Source: Candolleomyces eurysporus (lineage: Eukaryota > Basidiomycota > Agaricomycetes > Agaricales > Psathyrellaceae). From it: 64,000 nucleotides of DNA. The notes under the pieces were generated by a model. That model did no database searches. It was not told the DNA's origin and worked only from the letters and a program-made list of their open reading frames with translations. The stretch's first letter is position 1. Every line of letters starts with the position of its first letter. Positions 21,690 through 36,400 of the stretch are shown here, piece after piece. A program made the position numbers and the translations under genes. The stretch covers positions 19,817 to 83,816 of the forward strand of contig JANBPK010000827.1 in the NCBI GenBank assembly GCA_027579435.1, written 5' to 3'.

Positions 21690-22867
21690 CTACCGCTTGT
21701 CGCTATCCACATCACTGAGGTAAAACTCCCAAGTTCGATCCTCTCCTCCTTCCCCAGTCTTCCCAGTCCCATGAGCTCTTTCGCCTTTGGTCATCTTGTG
21801 CTCATATCCCTTCCACAAAGACCTGTGAAATTTGAACGACCGAAGAAGCGTGTAGCGTGTGTACGGTGGTGCACTCGCCGTTGGAGGCGGTGGAGGGTTC
21901 TTTGCTAAGCGCGGTACATCCCTAGCGAACGTTTCCTTCGTTAGTTGCTTGAAGAGAAAAGAAGGTACAGAGTCTAAATCAACTCACCATTGGGTATAGG
22001 GCACAACGTTCCGCAACGTTATAAGCACACTGCCCCGAGCTGAAGGAGTGCTACTTTGATCCATGGCGTCTTCATCTTCGTTTTCTCCATCATCCCCACT
22101 TTCCTCTTCATCATCTGACCGCTTGCGTTTCCGACTCTGGAATGCAACGGGTGCAGGTCCAGGTACCAAGAATTTCGATACAGACGAGAGGAAACCTAAA
22201 ATGAGCAATTGGTTCGATAGGATGTTCCTATCTTGATCTGAGATGCCTTTGCCTGCAGACGCACGCGCTCCACATCAGCTTTTCGAGTGAGGAGAGTGAG
22301 AGGAGTAGAACAGAACACACCAGCATGAGGAAAATTAAACATAATCCTATCAAACTTCTTCCCCTTAATCCCAGTAGCTCTGTCCAACCTTGTCCCATCC
22401 ACACCAAACAACACCTTCACTCCTTTCTCTCTCAAGGCCACGACAATTTCCTGAGCATCCGCGTACTTGGAATAACAGTCTTCTTCCGAATCATAGGTCG
22501 TCGCAGTGATATTAACAGGAGGCAGATGAGCAAGCTCAGAGGGCGGATCGATAACGAGAGCTCTAGCGAACGAGAAGTTGCCTTCTCCAATCAAGAGAAT
22601 TTTGTCGGTTGGTTTGAAAGGGACGACGGGTTTCGCTGTGGAAGGTTGTGCAGCCGATGTCGCCTTTTCTTTCCCTTTCCCTTTGGCTTGGGACAGCCCA
22701 CTACCACTGGCAACGTTCTGTTGCGTCCCACCCTTGGAATTGTTGGTATTCCTCTTGGCTTTTTGCTGAAGGACCTGAGCTGCTTGGGAGAGTTTTTGCT
22801 TAGCCTTCAAACGGGACTGCTGGGACTGTAAAGCTGACTTGAGATGCTGTTTTCCTCCTTTAGCCAT
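21690..22867 (-). CDS. BMT5: 25S rRNA (uridine-N3) methyltransferase, Bmt5-like
   Basis: Three exons, 22321-22867, 21988-22252 and 21690-21921, total 348 codons. A basic, Gln/Lys-rich nucleolar-type N-terminus (MAKGGKQHLKSALQSQQSRL) precedes the Rossmann domain of the Bmt5/DUF2431 family: ILLIGEGNFSFARAL (SAM-binding motif), ATTYDSEEDCYSKY, and FDRIMFNFPHAGKGISDQDR (catalytic segment, crossing an intron), then LLILGFLSSVSKFLVPGP. An acidic insert (DDEEESGDDGENEDED) with a basic KRKRS patch follows. The C-terminus contains YTLLRSFKFHRSLWKGYEHK, as in family members. In yeast Bmt5 makes m3U2634 in 25S rRNA in the nucleolus. The name rests on this domain pattern; a paralogous DUF2431 enzyme is the alternative. 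Confidence 0.85.
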
Positions 22868-23149
22868 GGTATCCCGTCAGATAGAGACCTTTTCGTTTTG
22901 TCGAGTGGTATCAGCCAGGTAGAGTATAGGATGATGCTAGTCGAAGAAATTCTTGATCAACTGATTTTCCAGGCCCCATTGTGGCTGTGCAGAGATCATG
23001 CTTGGCAAGAATAGACGCGCGACGTCGCCAGCTCCAAAGTGCCACGTTCGCATTCCAGGTTTCTCCGCATCGCCGTTCACGTAACCCATAGGCTTGCTTG
23101 TCTTGACCCACAACCGTCACTTTCACCCTCTCTCTGCCCCCACGTCAAA

Positions 23150-23509
23150 ATGGTATGTACTCTTGCTTGCTTTGCCTGTATAGTCTCATTGAACACATGG
23201 ACACATGTCTACCTTGTGTATTGTGCACGCTACTCCACAGCCCACCGAATTCGAGATGCGAAGGAGGAACGAAAAGTTCGCAAAGGACGTTCGGGAGGGC
23301 AAGAAAGCGACACACTCATCGAGAGCGGACAAAATCGCTCACAAAAGCCCGATCAGCGCATGGGCACTTGGTGTTGTCATCTTCGTCGTGTTCGGAGGAG
23401 GTGAGTAGGGCGCATCGACGTTCCTGTGTTATATCGTCCGAGTACTGACGGACTATTTGCTCTTTCTCGTGCAGTTATCTTCGAACTCGCGCGGATAATG
23501 TTTCTCTGA
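23150..23509 (+). CDS. YSY6: Stress-associated ER protein RAMP4/SERP (Ysy6)
   Basis: Three exons, an ATG alone (23150-23152), 23241-23400 and 23475-23509, give 65 residues. The sequence MPTEFEMRRRNEKFAKDVRE then GKKATHSSRADK is the basic cytosolic part of RAMP4. PISAWALGVVIFVVFGGVIF is the single C-terminal membrane segment of this tail-anchored family, followed by ELARIMFL. RAMP4 binds the Sec61 translocon and stabilises nascent membrane proteins during ER stress. Length and order match the family. An intron straight after the start codon repeats the arrangement seen in RPL8. The gene is divergent from BMT5, with 282 nt between the start codons. Confidence 0.9.
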
Positions 23510-23701
23510 AGAAAACGATTGATTGTTTGGATACCTCACCTCGACTCGATTCATATGATTTCTCTGCCTCTGTACCTCTACAAAGCACCAGACCTCTAAT
23601 TTATTTGGTGGAAAACACAATCCTATATTCATTGACAGCAAGAGTATCCAACAACAAAAGCATGCACAGGCACNAAAAAGCGTCGTTCACTACACAGCCA
23701 G

Positions 23702-25633
<1,932 letters not shown>

Positions 25634-26086
25634 CTTGGTTCAGGATCTCAAGGACAACGCTATGAATGAGAGTGGGTCCTGGAGTTCGTCAAGGTCAAGG
25701 TGGTAGAGCAGGTTGCAGACAAAGAACGAATGGAAATCTGCACGGTGTTCAAACGCGTCGCGACCTTCTCACGGTTCAGGCAGGGACTGACAGAAATTCA
25801 TGCACGCCAATTGGGAAACTCAAGTATAGTGGGCAACTCGGACGACATAGAATGAACCTACACAACCATGCATGAACAGATTTGAAGCTATCACTAGTTA
25901 ATTATAGTCCAGGATTATCGGGTTTATTGGATGATTTGGAAAGGAAGGACATAGTATTCCTCCAGAGCGACGACGGCCAGGTTGCCTGAATGACAGGGAG
26001 ACTCCTCAACAGGAGGAGGGTCTAGGAGGGAGCAAAGAGCTGGTCTATAGAGTATTCTGGCACAGCGGGGCATATATAAATTAAGT
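25634..26086. other. Intergenic, RBBP4-type gene promoter
   Basis: The segment contains the upstream region of the WD40 gene and the 3' flank of ATP synthase subunit e, both on the minus strand. Short plus-strand frames around 25666-25875 show no family signature. No repeat or RNA gene was seen. Confidence 0.45.
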
Positions 26087-26481
26087 TTATGAAGCCTTGT
26101 CCCAAGATGCGAGGAGCTTCTCCAGGTCGAACTGAGGATGGTCGGGGTCTGTGATGACTGTAGAAGCAAAGCAGGATATCTTAGTTAGGGAGACACGAAA
26201 ATAGACCAGAATAACGGTGCTCACCACTGGTGGAGGGTCCCTCCTGCTTCCTCTTCCATGCAGCCTTGGCCTCGTCAATCAGTTTTTCCTGGTGATGTGT
26301 GGCCTGCTCAATCTTGTGCTTGGTCTCCTCGGCCTGGAGTGTCCGGCGGTGATACCAGCCATAGAGAATGCCAGAGAAAAGAGCGCTATACCGGACAACC
26401 TAGGGAACATGTACACGTTAGTCACTCCATGGGCTGAACAGGTGGGAGGGGTAGACGGACGTTGACTGTTTGCGAAACCAT
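26087..26481 (-). CDS. TIM11: Mitochondrial ATP synthase subunit e
   Basis: Three exons, 26461-26481, 26225-26399 and 26087-26157, give 88 residues. MVSQTVNVVRYSALFSGILYG includes the single membrane helix with a GxxxG-like pattern (SGILYG), then WYHRRTLQAEETKHK, a charged coiled-coil KIEQATHHQEKLIDEAKAAW, and DPDHPQFDLEKLLASWDKAS at the end. Subunit e (Atp21/Tim11) is a small inner-membrane subunit needed for ATP synthase dimers and cristae shape. Length and organisation match fungal subunit e. All introns are short and phase-consistent. The gene is divergent from the first GFA gene, with 486 nt between start codons. Confidence 0.85.
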
Positions 26482-26967
26482 GATGACCAGAACCGTTCAC
26501 GCTCGACCGTAGTACACCTCTAAGGTTAGGAGTCGAATGCCCGTGAAAGTGGACTGCAGAGGCGCCTGTTAGTCAAAGTTTTATGTTGGCAGAGATGGAC
26601 ACGGACCTGAATTTTAGGGAGTAACAAGTGCGAGCGTGAGCAGTCTGCCACCGTAGCGGAGAAATTCGGTAGAGGATTATGTCAGCAAACCGAAGTGACC
26701 AGCGATCAACCCGTCAATTCGGCCCTCTCCCATTCACTTGAGAATGGCTCATTAATTTCTCAAAGTTCATTCACGATACTATGATTGATACTTTTTGGGC
26801 TCTGTGGCCTCCACCAGTACTACCCAGCGCAGTACTGCACCGTACTTATCGGTTCAGGGCCCGATGACGTCTTTATTTCGTGCAACCATATCTATGACCT
26901 TGTCTATCACGCGCCTTCGACCTCCCATATAAACCCCTGAGCCAGGAAGCAGTTTCTAGCGTTAGCC
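26482..26967. promoter_or_regulatory. Divergent promoter region, with TATA box for GFA copy 1
   Basis: ATATAAA at 26927-26933 lies 41 nt before the ATG of GFA copy 1. The right part (from about 26761) is repeated upstream of GFA copy 2. A non-coding leader exon of the subunit e gene may lie on the left; the minus strand has AG/GT-like sites, but no proof. Confidence 0.5.
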
Positions 26968-27484
26968 ATGTCCAGTGACGAAGGAATCATCACCCAGGGA
27001 GGCTGCTACTGTGGTGCAGCACGGTACCAAACCAAAGGGCGTCCAATCCGTGCTGCTTACTGCCATTGCACGCTTTGCCAACGATTCAATGGTGGGTCTG
27101 GATCCTGCGTCCATATCGCTTCTCGCTTATCCATGGCTAGCTGCGGCCTTCATTCATACCATTCATTGGAACGCTGAACAATTCAGCTGGACGCACAGCG
27201 ACATTCCAGAGGAGACCCTGCAAACCTATGATGTTGCAAGCAAGCCATGGAAGAGACGCTTTCGATGCAAAAAGTGCGGTTGTGCTATTGCCGGTCACAA
27301 CACGAAGACCAACAAATGGAGCACTTGGGGTGCACAGTTGGACCGCGACGAGAACGCGAGAATCAAGAACTGGGACGTGATCAAACCAACTGACCACATA
27401 TTCTATGACACCCGAATGCTAGATGTGAACGACGGGCTGCCAAAGTGGAAGGAATATGGGAATGAATCAGAGAGACTTGACTGA
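26968..27484 (+). CDS. GFA-family (Mss4-fold) zinc protein, copy 1
   Basis: Two exons, 26968-27091 and 27141-27484, give 155 residues. MSSDEGIITQGGCYCGAARY carries the first CxC zinc pair; AAYCHCTLCQRF carries the CHCxxC group; RRFRCKKCGCAIAGHNTK carries the later Cys pair. HTIHWNAEQFSW and WSTWGAQLDRDENARIKNWD are the expected core strands. The fold is that of glutathione-dependent formaldehyde-activating (Gfa) enzymes, but fungal genomes hold many members of unknown substrate, so the true reaction is not known. No signal peptide is seen, so the protein should be cytosolic. It has a close tandem copy downstream. Confidence 0.85.
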
Positions 27485-27750
27485 ATGCGGCGATGTAAAA
27501 AATAGCCTTGCCGTTACTTATAATTTTTCAAAGTTCATTCACGATACTATCATTGATAAATTTTGGGCTTTGTGTCCTCCACTAGGACTACCCAGTGCAG
27601 CACTGGACCTTGCTTATCGGTTGAGAGCCCGATGACGTCTTGGTTTCGTGCAACCATATCCATGTCCTGGTCGATCACGCGACTTCGACTCGCTTCCCAT
27701 ATATTATGATATAACCCCTGGGCCAGAGAGCAGTCTCCCTAGCATTAGCC

Positions 27751-28273
27751 ATGTCCAGTGACGAAGAAATCATCATCCAGGGAGGCTGTTCCTGTGGTGC
27801 AGCGCGGTACCAAACCAAAGGGCGCCCAATTCGTGCTGCTTACTGCCATTGCACGCTTTGCCAACGATCCCATGGTGGGTCTGGATATCATGTTCACGTC
27901 GCTTCTCTCGCTTAAGTATCCATGGTCAGCTGCGGCCTTCATTCATACCATTCATTGGAACGCTGAACAATTCAGCTGGACGCACAGCGACAATCCAGAA
28001 GAGGCCCTGCAAACCTACGATGTTGCAAGTAAATCATGGAAGAAACGTTTTCGATGCAAGAAGTGTGGTTGTGCTATTGCCTTTCACGATATGAAGACCG
28101 ACAAATGGAGCACCTGGGGTGCACAGTTGGACCGCGACGAGAACGCGAGAATCAAGGACTGGGACGTGATCAAACCAACTGACCACATATTCTACGAGAC
28201 CCGAATGCTGGATGTGAACGACGGGCTGCCAAAGTGGAAGGGATATGGGAATGAATCAGAGAGACTTGACTGA
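27751..28273 (+). CDS. GFA-family (Mss4-fold) zinc protein, copy 2
   Basis: Two exons, 27751-27874 and 27930-28273, are identical in length to copy 1 and give 155 residues. Zinc ligands are kept (GGCSCGAARY, AAYCHCTLCQ, FRCKKCGCAIAFHD). Differences include Tyr to Ser in the first CxC loop, RF to RS before the intron, GHNTKTNK to FHDMKTDK and EY to GY near the end. The intron is 55 nt against 49 nt in copy 1. ATATAA at 27709-27714 lies at the same distance from the ATG as in copy 1. Both copies look functional. Substrate unknown. Confidence 0.85.
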
Positions 28274-28484
28274 ATGATGTAAAAAATAGCCTTGCCGTTA
28301 CTAAATGGAAAGATGACCGCAAAGGAAATCATGCGACGTCGCGAGATTTGAAAAGGAAAAGGTTTGAATTCCTTATGTCGGAGGCTGTCCGCCTCGTTCG
28401 CCTACACGTCCACCCCAGCTGCGTCGACGTCGTTGTACTGCAGCCACCTCCAATTCAGACTGAGTCCACATACACGCAAACACC

Positions 28485-30071
28485 ATGGCATCAACGTTTC
28501 GTGCTTCGCCCTGGGTGACTTACCAACCATCCGACGCCTCGCAGGTCCATGAGCCTTTCCACCAGCCACAGGACCCTGCTGGCACCACTATGATTATGGA
28601 CATGGCAATGGATGTCGACATGGATGCCCCTCAAATTTCTACTCTTCGAGAAGAGGAAACGCCGCCTCCGACCAGCAAGAAACTGGCCTCGCCCCGGAAA
28701 CCCAAGGCGCCAAAGTTGAAGGTCACCGAACCGCGGATCCAGCCACGTCCCGAACCCCGCAAGGTCAAACCTGCTGGGGAGGAAGACGTGGAAGACCAGG
28801 CAGAGGACGAGGAAGACCAGCTTATTGACGACGACGATGCTAGCAGCGTTCACCGCAACGCTCCGTCATCCGCTGCACTGCCTGCATCAGGTCGTACACC
28901 AGATTCAACGCCGAAAAAGAAGCCAGCAGCCAAGCGTAAACCGAAGAAAGAGAAACAAGGATCTGATGGTAGCAATGACTTTAAGAAGTCGGTGAAGGAG
29001 AAGTTGGCTTCGCAACCGAGTGCTGGTGTGTAGAGAAGTCTCACTACACCGACCATACATAACATAAACTCACTACAATACAGCAGGTACACCTGAGGCG
29101 TCTTCACAAATACCTGTCGAAGGTAGCTCTGCTCAACCNGAGCCGATTATGTTGAAGGTGTCAGCTGCTGCAAAGAAGAAGCAGGCAACCTCAGCGCGCA
29201 AAGCGACGAGCACCCCGCGGGGAAGAGGTCGAGGAGCGAAGTGCGTGTGCCTGGATCNTGAACCTGGTCTCGTACGAACGACTAATTTCATCCTAATATG
29301 ACAGGTCGAAAACTGCTTTGGCTCCTCATTTGGCGGACGACGCCGCAATGAGNGAAGGTAAAGAGGCGGTTCTGTTTCTAGGTGGCTCATTTTTAACTGG
29401 TCCCCGTCTTAGCTGGCTATACAGGAACCGCACCCTCGTCCCCCGGTACAGCTCTCATGGACCTCCANGACGATGCTGGTACACCCGAACCAGACAACAC
29501 TACCATCGCACCGTCTTCTCCACCCGTTCCACCTACTGCTTTAGCTGCGGATGAACCAAGTGCTCCTGCTACTAGTTTGGAGAACGTTGCCATTCCACAG
29601 TACCCGCTACCTACGAAACCTTTNCCAGTCCAAGCTCCCATCAAGATCACCTCTGGCTTTGCCCCGCCCATCCCTCTCGACAAGTCCCGCAAGAAAGTCA
29701 GACATTGGCGTACGGCCAACCGAGAAATCCGAGGTATAGCTGGTGGTCGGTGGTTCGCACAGACATGGGTCGGCGAGAAAGAATCAGAGTACGCTACCTT
29801 GCTTGCAAGCACAGACGAAAAAGCAGGTGGGCCCGCTGGTGGTGGCAGCATTTCAGCGGCAAGGATATCTGCAGCGGTTACAGGCAAGGGGACAGGCCGG
29901 GGGAAGGGATCGAAAGGCGCTTCGGCTGTGGGGTCTGCTGTACCTTCTCGTGCGGGATCCGCTGGACCTGAGCCGTCTGCTAGTGTGGCTAGGCCTCAGA
30001 CGAAGATGAGGATNCTGCAGTTGGCGCCGTCGGAGAATGGGGATTCTGATATGGCGCCCCCGGAGTCGTAA
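28485..30071 (+). CDS. Basic/acidic nuclear protein, probable INO80 subunit Ies4-like
   Basis: Four exons, 28485-29025, 29087-29240, 29305-29357 and 29425-30071, sum to 465 codons. The protein is mostly disordered, with alternating basic stretches (PRKPKAPKLKV, KKKPAAKRKPKKEK, AAAKKKQATSARKATSTPRG) and acidic ones (DVEDQAEDEEDQLIDDDD). The one conserved-looking block is SGFAPPIPLDKSRKKVRHW then IRGIAGGRWFAQTWVG (about 29655-29780), which resembles the C-terminal block of fungal Ies4 (basic-W, then a G-rich turn, then W..W). That assignment is by pattern memory only. Alternatives are another chromatin-associated disordered protein. The C-terminus is Gly/Ser/Ala-rich. No enzyme domain was seen. 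Confidence 0.5.
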
Positions 30072-30418
30072 TCGCGATGAATTCTGCCTTCGATACATGC
30101 TCATCTGATGCTTAGTGTATGTTTGTATAATATCTTTCTGCTGCTCGGATTACGACTTGTATCTATTAGACTNGATATCTCTNTGTACGCNNATAGCTAC
30201 CCTGAATCTCCGTTCCCCANCTTGGTCGTGGACTGACGTGTATTATAACGTACACNNTGAGGACGCGCTCGAACTTGAGGTCGTGTTGATCGGACAGGGG
30301 CCACACCTGCCAAAAGCGTCTCCGAGCCAAGTGTCAGGGTTTGGCTGCGAACGACCACGGTGACGATCATCAATTCATTGCTCTATCCCTCCACCTTCGC
30401 CCATCGCAAAGACCGGAC
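30072..30418. other. Intergenic, DOP1 promoter
   Basis: The segment lies between two plus-strand genes and has scattered Ns from 30173. No TATA box or repeat was recognised. Confidence 0.4.
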
Positions 30419-33400
30419 ATGTCCAATGCTCCTTTGGTCTCGGGCATAGAAGGCTCTGGGACCACCGTGAAGAAGGGTTCTGCATGGGTNACTGCTAANG
30501 CTAGCGAACGAAGTATGTTTCCAGGCATATTGCTTGGGTATGTGAATTGGATTTCTGACAAGCGGTGTTGTGCAGCTATAGTGCAGCAAGCCTANGCATC
30601 NGATCCAAAGTTTAAGAAGTATGTGCAGCAGGTGGAGAAGTGTTTGAATTCATTCGACGATGTGCACGAATGGGCGGACTGTATCGCGTTCTTGAAGCAA
30701 CTCTTGAAGGTGCGTAGTCGTTTCCATACTTTCAATACTAGTCGGACGNTGAGGGCTCTGGGTATAGACNTTTCAAACGTATATGCAATTCAAGGAGATC
30801 CCCAAGAAGCTGATTGTCGCGAAACGGTTGTCCCAGTGCTTGAATCCAGCCTTGCCAACGGGCGTGCATCAACGGGCATTGGAAGTCTACATCCACATTC
30901 TCTCTGTTCTCGGCGTGAGTCTATCCAACNCACTTNTACNACNTAATNTCTGAATNTTNTNGGNCTATAGCAAGAAGGACTAAAACGTGACCTACCACTA
31001 TGGTCGTCAGGACTCTTCCCTTTCTTCGAATACTCNGCNACATCNGTCAAACCGACCCTGCTCAACATATATGACACCCACTATCTGCCACTTCAAGGTG
31101 CTTTACGACCTATCATGAAATCGTTCATCCTTGCGCTACTACCGGGACTGGAAGAAGAAACAGGGGAATTCTTTGACAAAGTCATCGCGCTCCTCGACAA
31201 ACTTTCCAGCTCTCCGTCGATCTCGTTCTTCTTCCAGAACATCTGGTTGGTGATGTTGACGACCCCCTCTGCCCGTGGTACTTCGTTAAACTATCTCTCT
31301 CGCCGGTTGCCGCGCTTAACTCCAGAAGAGGGTAAGTCNNTTTTGNGCCGTTCTCATTTCTGCCGAATCGCTAAATGTTTACTTGACAGACATCACGGAG
31401 ATCGTTGGGAAGGACATCGGGCTTATGATACGCGCTTTCTCTGCCGCACTGGAAGACGAGAACTTGCTCGTTCGTCGAGGGGCTTTGGACCTCCTTCTAC
31501 TGGCGATTCGGGTCGATAGTTTGGCCATTCGGAAAGCTCAGGCAGAGGATCGTGCTATTATAATGAGAGCGGCTGTGGGAGTGGTTCTGAGACGCGACAT
31601 TTCGTTGAATCGGAGGCTCTATTCGTGGCTTCTGGGTCCTGAAGAGCGGCTGGAGAATCCGCTTGGGTTTTACAAGGAACATGCGCTTGGGCTTCTTCAT
31701 TCTACTTTGAAGGTACTTAAAAACCCTCTTCTGGCGCCCCATTTCTCTTTTACTTACCATGCTATACAGAAAGAGATGTTCAACCCGTCTGGCGAGTATG
31801 CGGAATCCCGACCATTCAAGATCTTCATTTCANTGCTCGACAAATGGGAGATTGGAGGTCCTCTGGCTGATATCTTGGTTTATGACGCGTTCAAGGCCAT
31901 CAAGACNCTCATGGCTGCTCACAATCAGGATAGTAGCGAAGATGTGCGTTCCGTAACCACTTTATGCGAAACTNACGATTAACGTGTGTCCCAGTTGATC
32001 ATGACCGCAAGCACGCTCTACGAAGCGCTGGAGCCGGAAATNCTCTGGAAGCCTCTCCTTACTGTCATCTTNAAGGAGGTTTCGGNAGATGGAACCAAGA
32101 CAGAGGTGAGTCTGAGGTCATGTTACCCTTNTTCCNTCGTACTCAATCGACGCCAGGCTCTTGATTTGGCTCTTTTCATTTTGGAAACATTCACGCACGA
32201 TGAAGAAATACAGGCAAACCACTTCCCAACACTAATCTCTGGGCTTTTGGATCTCCTCGATGTACGTTCTTNATTGTCTCGATTANNANTTGCTCGNAAT
32301 CTAACTTGCACATAGATCCGACTACATGCCCAACCTTCCCTCTCTGCAAGTCCGGCGACNCTACGCTGCCTCGTCTTACTGGAAGAGATGCTNAAATATA
32401 CCCCTCANCTCGGACTCGCCGAACGTACCGCGATTAATCCCCCGAATACCCAAAAAGAAGCGTCNNGGTCTTCCGACAGGCCATACCTCTTTGCTTGCAG
32501 TTTCTACGAAATCGAAGACTTCTTGCCGGTTCCAGATACCGTNCAGCCTGCCTCTGACTCCATTATTCCNTTCACCACCTCGTTCAATAGTTCGTTCTCG
32601 CTCAGCACGCACTGTGCACGGCTTCTCGCTTCTCCAGGGCCAAATGCAGGCGCAATAAGGGAGGCTTTGTCGAGAACCTTGACCTTGTGCGAGCGGCTGC
32701 TTTCTCGTTTGAACGCAAGTATTGATGTTACTTGGAACCCTGCGGAATGGATGAGTACGCTTTTGAGGAGTTTTGAATACGAGGTAGGTCTTGGAATGCG
32801 TGCAGACGTCCTCGGNCATCACTGAATCTTTCCTTGTAGACTTCCACTTTCACCACCGTGGACAGGGTTGTGACGGCTATTTCTGCTCTTGGTCGATCTC
32901 AACTCATTCAACCTCCGCTCAATATCAACGATCGTGCTTCAATGCGGAAGATGGTGACGAAGCTCTTGCATTACCTCAACGCGGATGCCGTAGCATACCA
33001 CGGTCGTGCAGTGCACTTGATATCCTCTCTCGAGACAAGTACGACTGAGAAGCATGTGGAATCTGTTATTGCACAAACTATGGCTTCACCGGAGTCGCGC
33101 AATGTGGCGGAAGNGTACGAGGCGTTTGGCGTTCTGTGGAGACTGTCTGGTACGTTGCTNTTTATCCCTATGGCATCANTATCAGTCATGCTCATTTTTT
33201 CTCAGAGGACAANATGGTTCCTGGACACCGNTTCCGAGTACCNATGATGATTGTTCTTGAGACTCTCAAGAGCAGTGATCCCAGCTTGTATCGTATTGGC
33301 GAGACGTGGATGCGGTGTAGCCTTAAATCCTATCTCCGGTAAGTATACTGCGCNTTCTAGANTCCTCNGCGTCTANTGACTGACAAATCATATCCTCTAG

Positions 33401-36400
33401 AATTCTTGACCCGATCCTCTATGACCTACTTGACCCTGCGATCAAACGAACCCCGCATACCTTCAAAGTGCAGAAACGAGAACTTTCTGGGTTCTTGTAC
33501 GAACGCCCTTTCGACCAGAGGTTGATCAATCATCTGTTGGAAGTGCTGCTCTCGGTGGTTAGCTTTGCTGGACAAGGTTTCGCGAAAGCAGCGGCAACGT
33601 CTTCAATAAAGAGGTCGCATCATGCGCCTCTTGTGCAGAGAGTCGAAACATGTCAGTCGCNATATTGTCTCGCCTGATCATGAAGCTGAAATCTAGTTTG
33701 CAGCTTTCCAGGATGCAAATCGCAGCTATCTGGANGTTTTGGTTGAAATTCTATTGCGGTAAGCCAGCTCAAAAACTGCCCAGATCNNCCAGTTCTCACA
33801 ATGACCTAGGTTTATCCAATCNGAACCGACNCCACGCTTNACGCCTGCGATGCAGCCAGTGAACCTGCTGATTCAGTCGACCTCCGTTCAATTGCTTCAG
33901 CTCATCGCCACCCGTGGAGANATTGACCAAGTCTCAATAGGCTCTATGGAAGCAATCGTCATCAGGAAGCTCTATTATTGNCTTCACACTGGCAACCTGG
34001 AGATTCAAAACAAACTGCTGCATCTCNTGCACTCGATTGTGTCGCTCTCGATTTCAAGTTTGGAAGCCAGTCGACAAGCTGCGTCGAAGGACAATCCAAC
34101 CGACCCTGCCGCTTCTCAGGATAAAGAGGATGGGATTCGGTATTCACTGAACCCACTGTTGGTGCAGACGCTGATAGACGGGATATCTGTCCGGAGCAAT
34201 AGGCCTGTGATGCAGCATTGGTTGGATTTCATCCTCGGAGCTATCCCTCAGTTCCAGCCAGCCTTGCAGCCCGCTATCGTACCTCTCAACGATTGCATCT
34301 GCCGCCATCTCAGCTCGATNCTAGGAGANGTCGTTAATGTGTCGAGGCATTCGAAAGAGTACGACGAAGATTTGGTGTCAAGCGCAACAGAGCAGGACCT
34401 CATCATGCTTATCAACGGTTTGGAGCGTTTGGTCTTNTTGGGGTTGGCGTTTACCTCAGAGGCGGAAGCGACGGATGACGATGCNTCGATACAAGAGAAG
34501 ACTGGAAATGAATCGAGTGGATTGTTGGGATATGTGTCGACTGTTTTCAGTGGGGATGGCGGTGCGGGTACTTCGAACGAGCAATTGACTGTGGGTCCCT
34601 TCATTTCTACAGTTCCATCACGCTCACTTACATNGCGAATTTANTTCTAGGCGCGTGTTCCTGGTTATCGCTCGTTAGACGATGGCGTTCGNGTGTTGTA
34701 TATGATATGGGGAACCATGATTTGGAAGCCTCCATCNATATGGTCTCCAAAGGAAGAATCATTGTCTCTCATCTACAGCCGGACGAGAGCCAGGTGTAAA
34801 CGCGCGCTNGAGCACCTATTCCGAGTNCAACCNATGGAAGTGTTTGAATCTGTCATCGACTGGTGGAGCAAGGATACTCTCGTAGGTTTCTTTTCTTTGC
34901 TANGAGATNGCACTNACCAATGNCCCCATAGCTCCAAGAATCAGCCCCAGATGCCGCGTTTGAACTGGTNGACATATTGCTGTCCACGGCGCAGAACACT
35001 ACACATATGCTNTGNGAAAGTATTCTNATTCGGATATCTACCTCGACCAATCGAAAGGCGCCATCGAATTCGAGCTTGTATGTTAGGTTTCCACTCATCA
35101 TGGATGACACTGACTGNGCGTTNTTGCATAGGACCGATGCTGTTCTTTTCAAGTTCATGGAACAATACTTCCAACGCCTTGAAGGACCTCTTGCAATTCA
35201 AGTCTGGGGTCGATTCCTTTCGCTNGTGAAGGACCTTGTTACCAACACCAAAGAATTTAAGACTCAGAACTTCCCTGCNCTGCGGTAAGTTGGATAGATT
35301 GTTAATCACCTGAGCCGGGTGTTGACCATACTGTAGGTGTATGAACGTCTTGTCGGANAAGGTGACGCAAACGACCGCCATGGAAGACAAGCGAATCCGC
35401 AAGGAGCTTCAGGTAATATTTTCTAGTATCATCANGCCGCCATGCACTTACAGCTCTATAGGACAACTATGGCAANNTGCTAGACTCATGCGTGATGTTC
35501 ATCGGCCGCTCGTCAGACCAGGGNTCCTGGATTAGGAGAACAACTGCGATNGCTACCAANGGACGGGACTCTCCGGCACCCCGAGCAGGTATGTCTTCAT
35601 TGCTTCCTATCGCAAGTCAACCGTTCTCAAGTATTCCAGATTCAAAGAACACGGATGAGAAACTGGAAGACAGCACGACACTCTCGATCGATACTCCCAG
35701 GCCGTCCGCTGCTCCATCCGAACTTCTCTTCCTTATCACCAGTTTCATTGCCAAATTCGTGGTTCCCAACTTGCGCAGATTCCTATTGGAGAATGACAAG
35801 GTCATTGCGGCTTGCAGTAACATTGTCTATTATATCGTCAACCCTGCGATGAGGGGCAAGGCGAGGTACGTTACNGNGTCCTNCAACCTTCCTCAGAAGC
35901 TGGGAGACTTAGCATGTTTTTAGACCGATGGACGTCGAACCAACTGTGGTTGCAATCATTGCAGAAATGTCGAAAATACCGGCAGCTCTGAAGTCTTGGA
36001 GAACGGCTGTCATAGACCTCATCAATGACAACCGGGTGTTCAACTGTGATCCCGAGGATGGCACAAGGTGGAGTCCGATTGTGAAAGTGCTCTACAACTC
36101 TGACAAGACAGCTTTCACGGAGTTGCTTGGTTCGTATCACATTATCAGATTCTATTTTTTTTTNNATCTTACTCATATTGTCTTNAAGGCAAGGTTGGCG
36201 CAGCGCCATCAGCCAACATCTTCACCAACAAAGAGTACGAAATGATGCTTCGCGCTCTGAATATTCGGAGATTGTCATACGTGCTGTTTGCTGGGGAGAA
36301 GAANGCGTTCCTCACGCAGCTACCGACAATACAAGAGAGGCTGGTCGATGTTTTCAGGAACGGAACGTCGCCTGTGGTCTTGAGTGAAGTCTTCCTTTGC

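Larger units (their letters stand above)
26761..28303 (+). repeat. Direct tandem duplication of a GFA gene with its promoter
   Basis: Unit 1 spans about 26761-27518 and unit 2 about 27529-28303. Both start CAAAGTTCATTCACGATACT and end AATAGCCTTGCCGTTACT. TATA to ATG distance is 41 nt in both, exon 1 is 124 nt in both, and exon 2 is 344 nt in both. Differences are mainly substitutions plus a short insertion before the second TATA box and in the intron. Confidence 0.92.
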
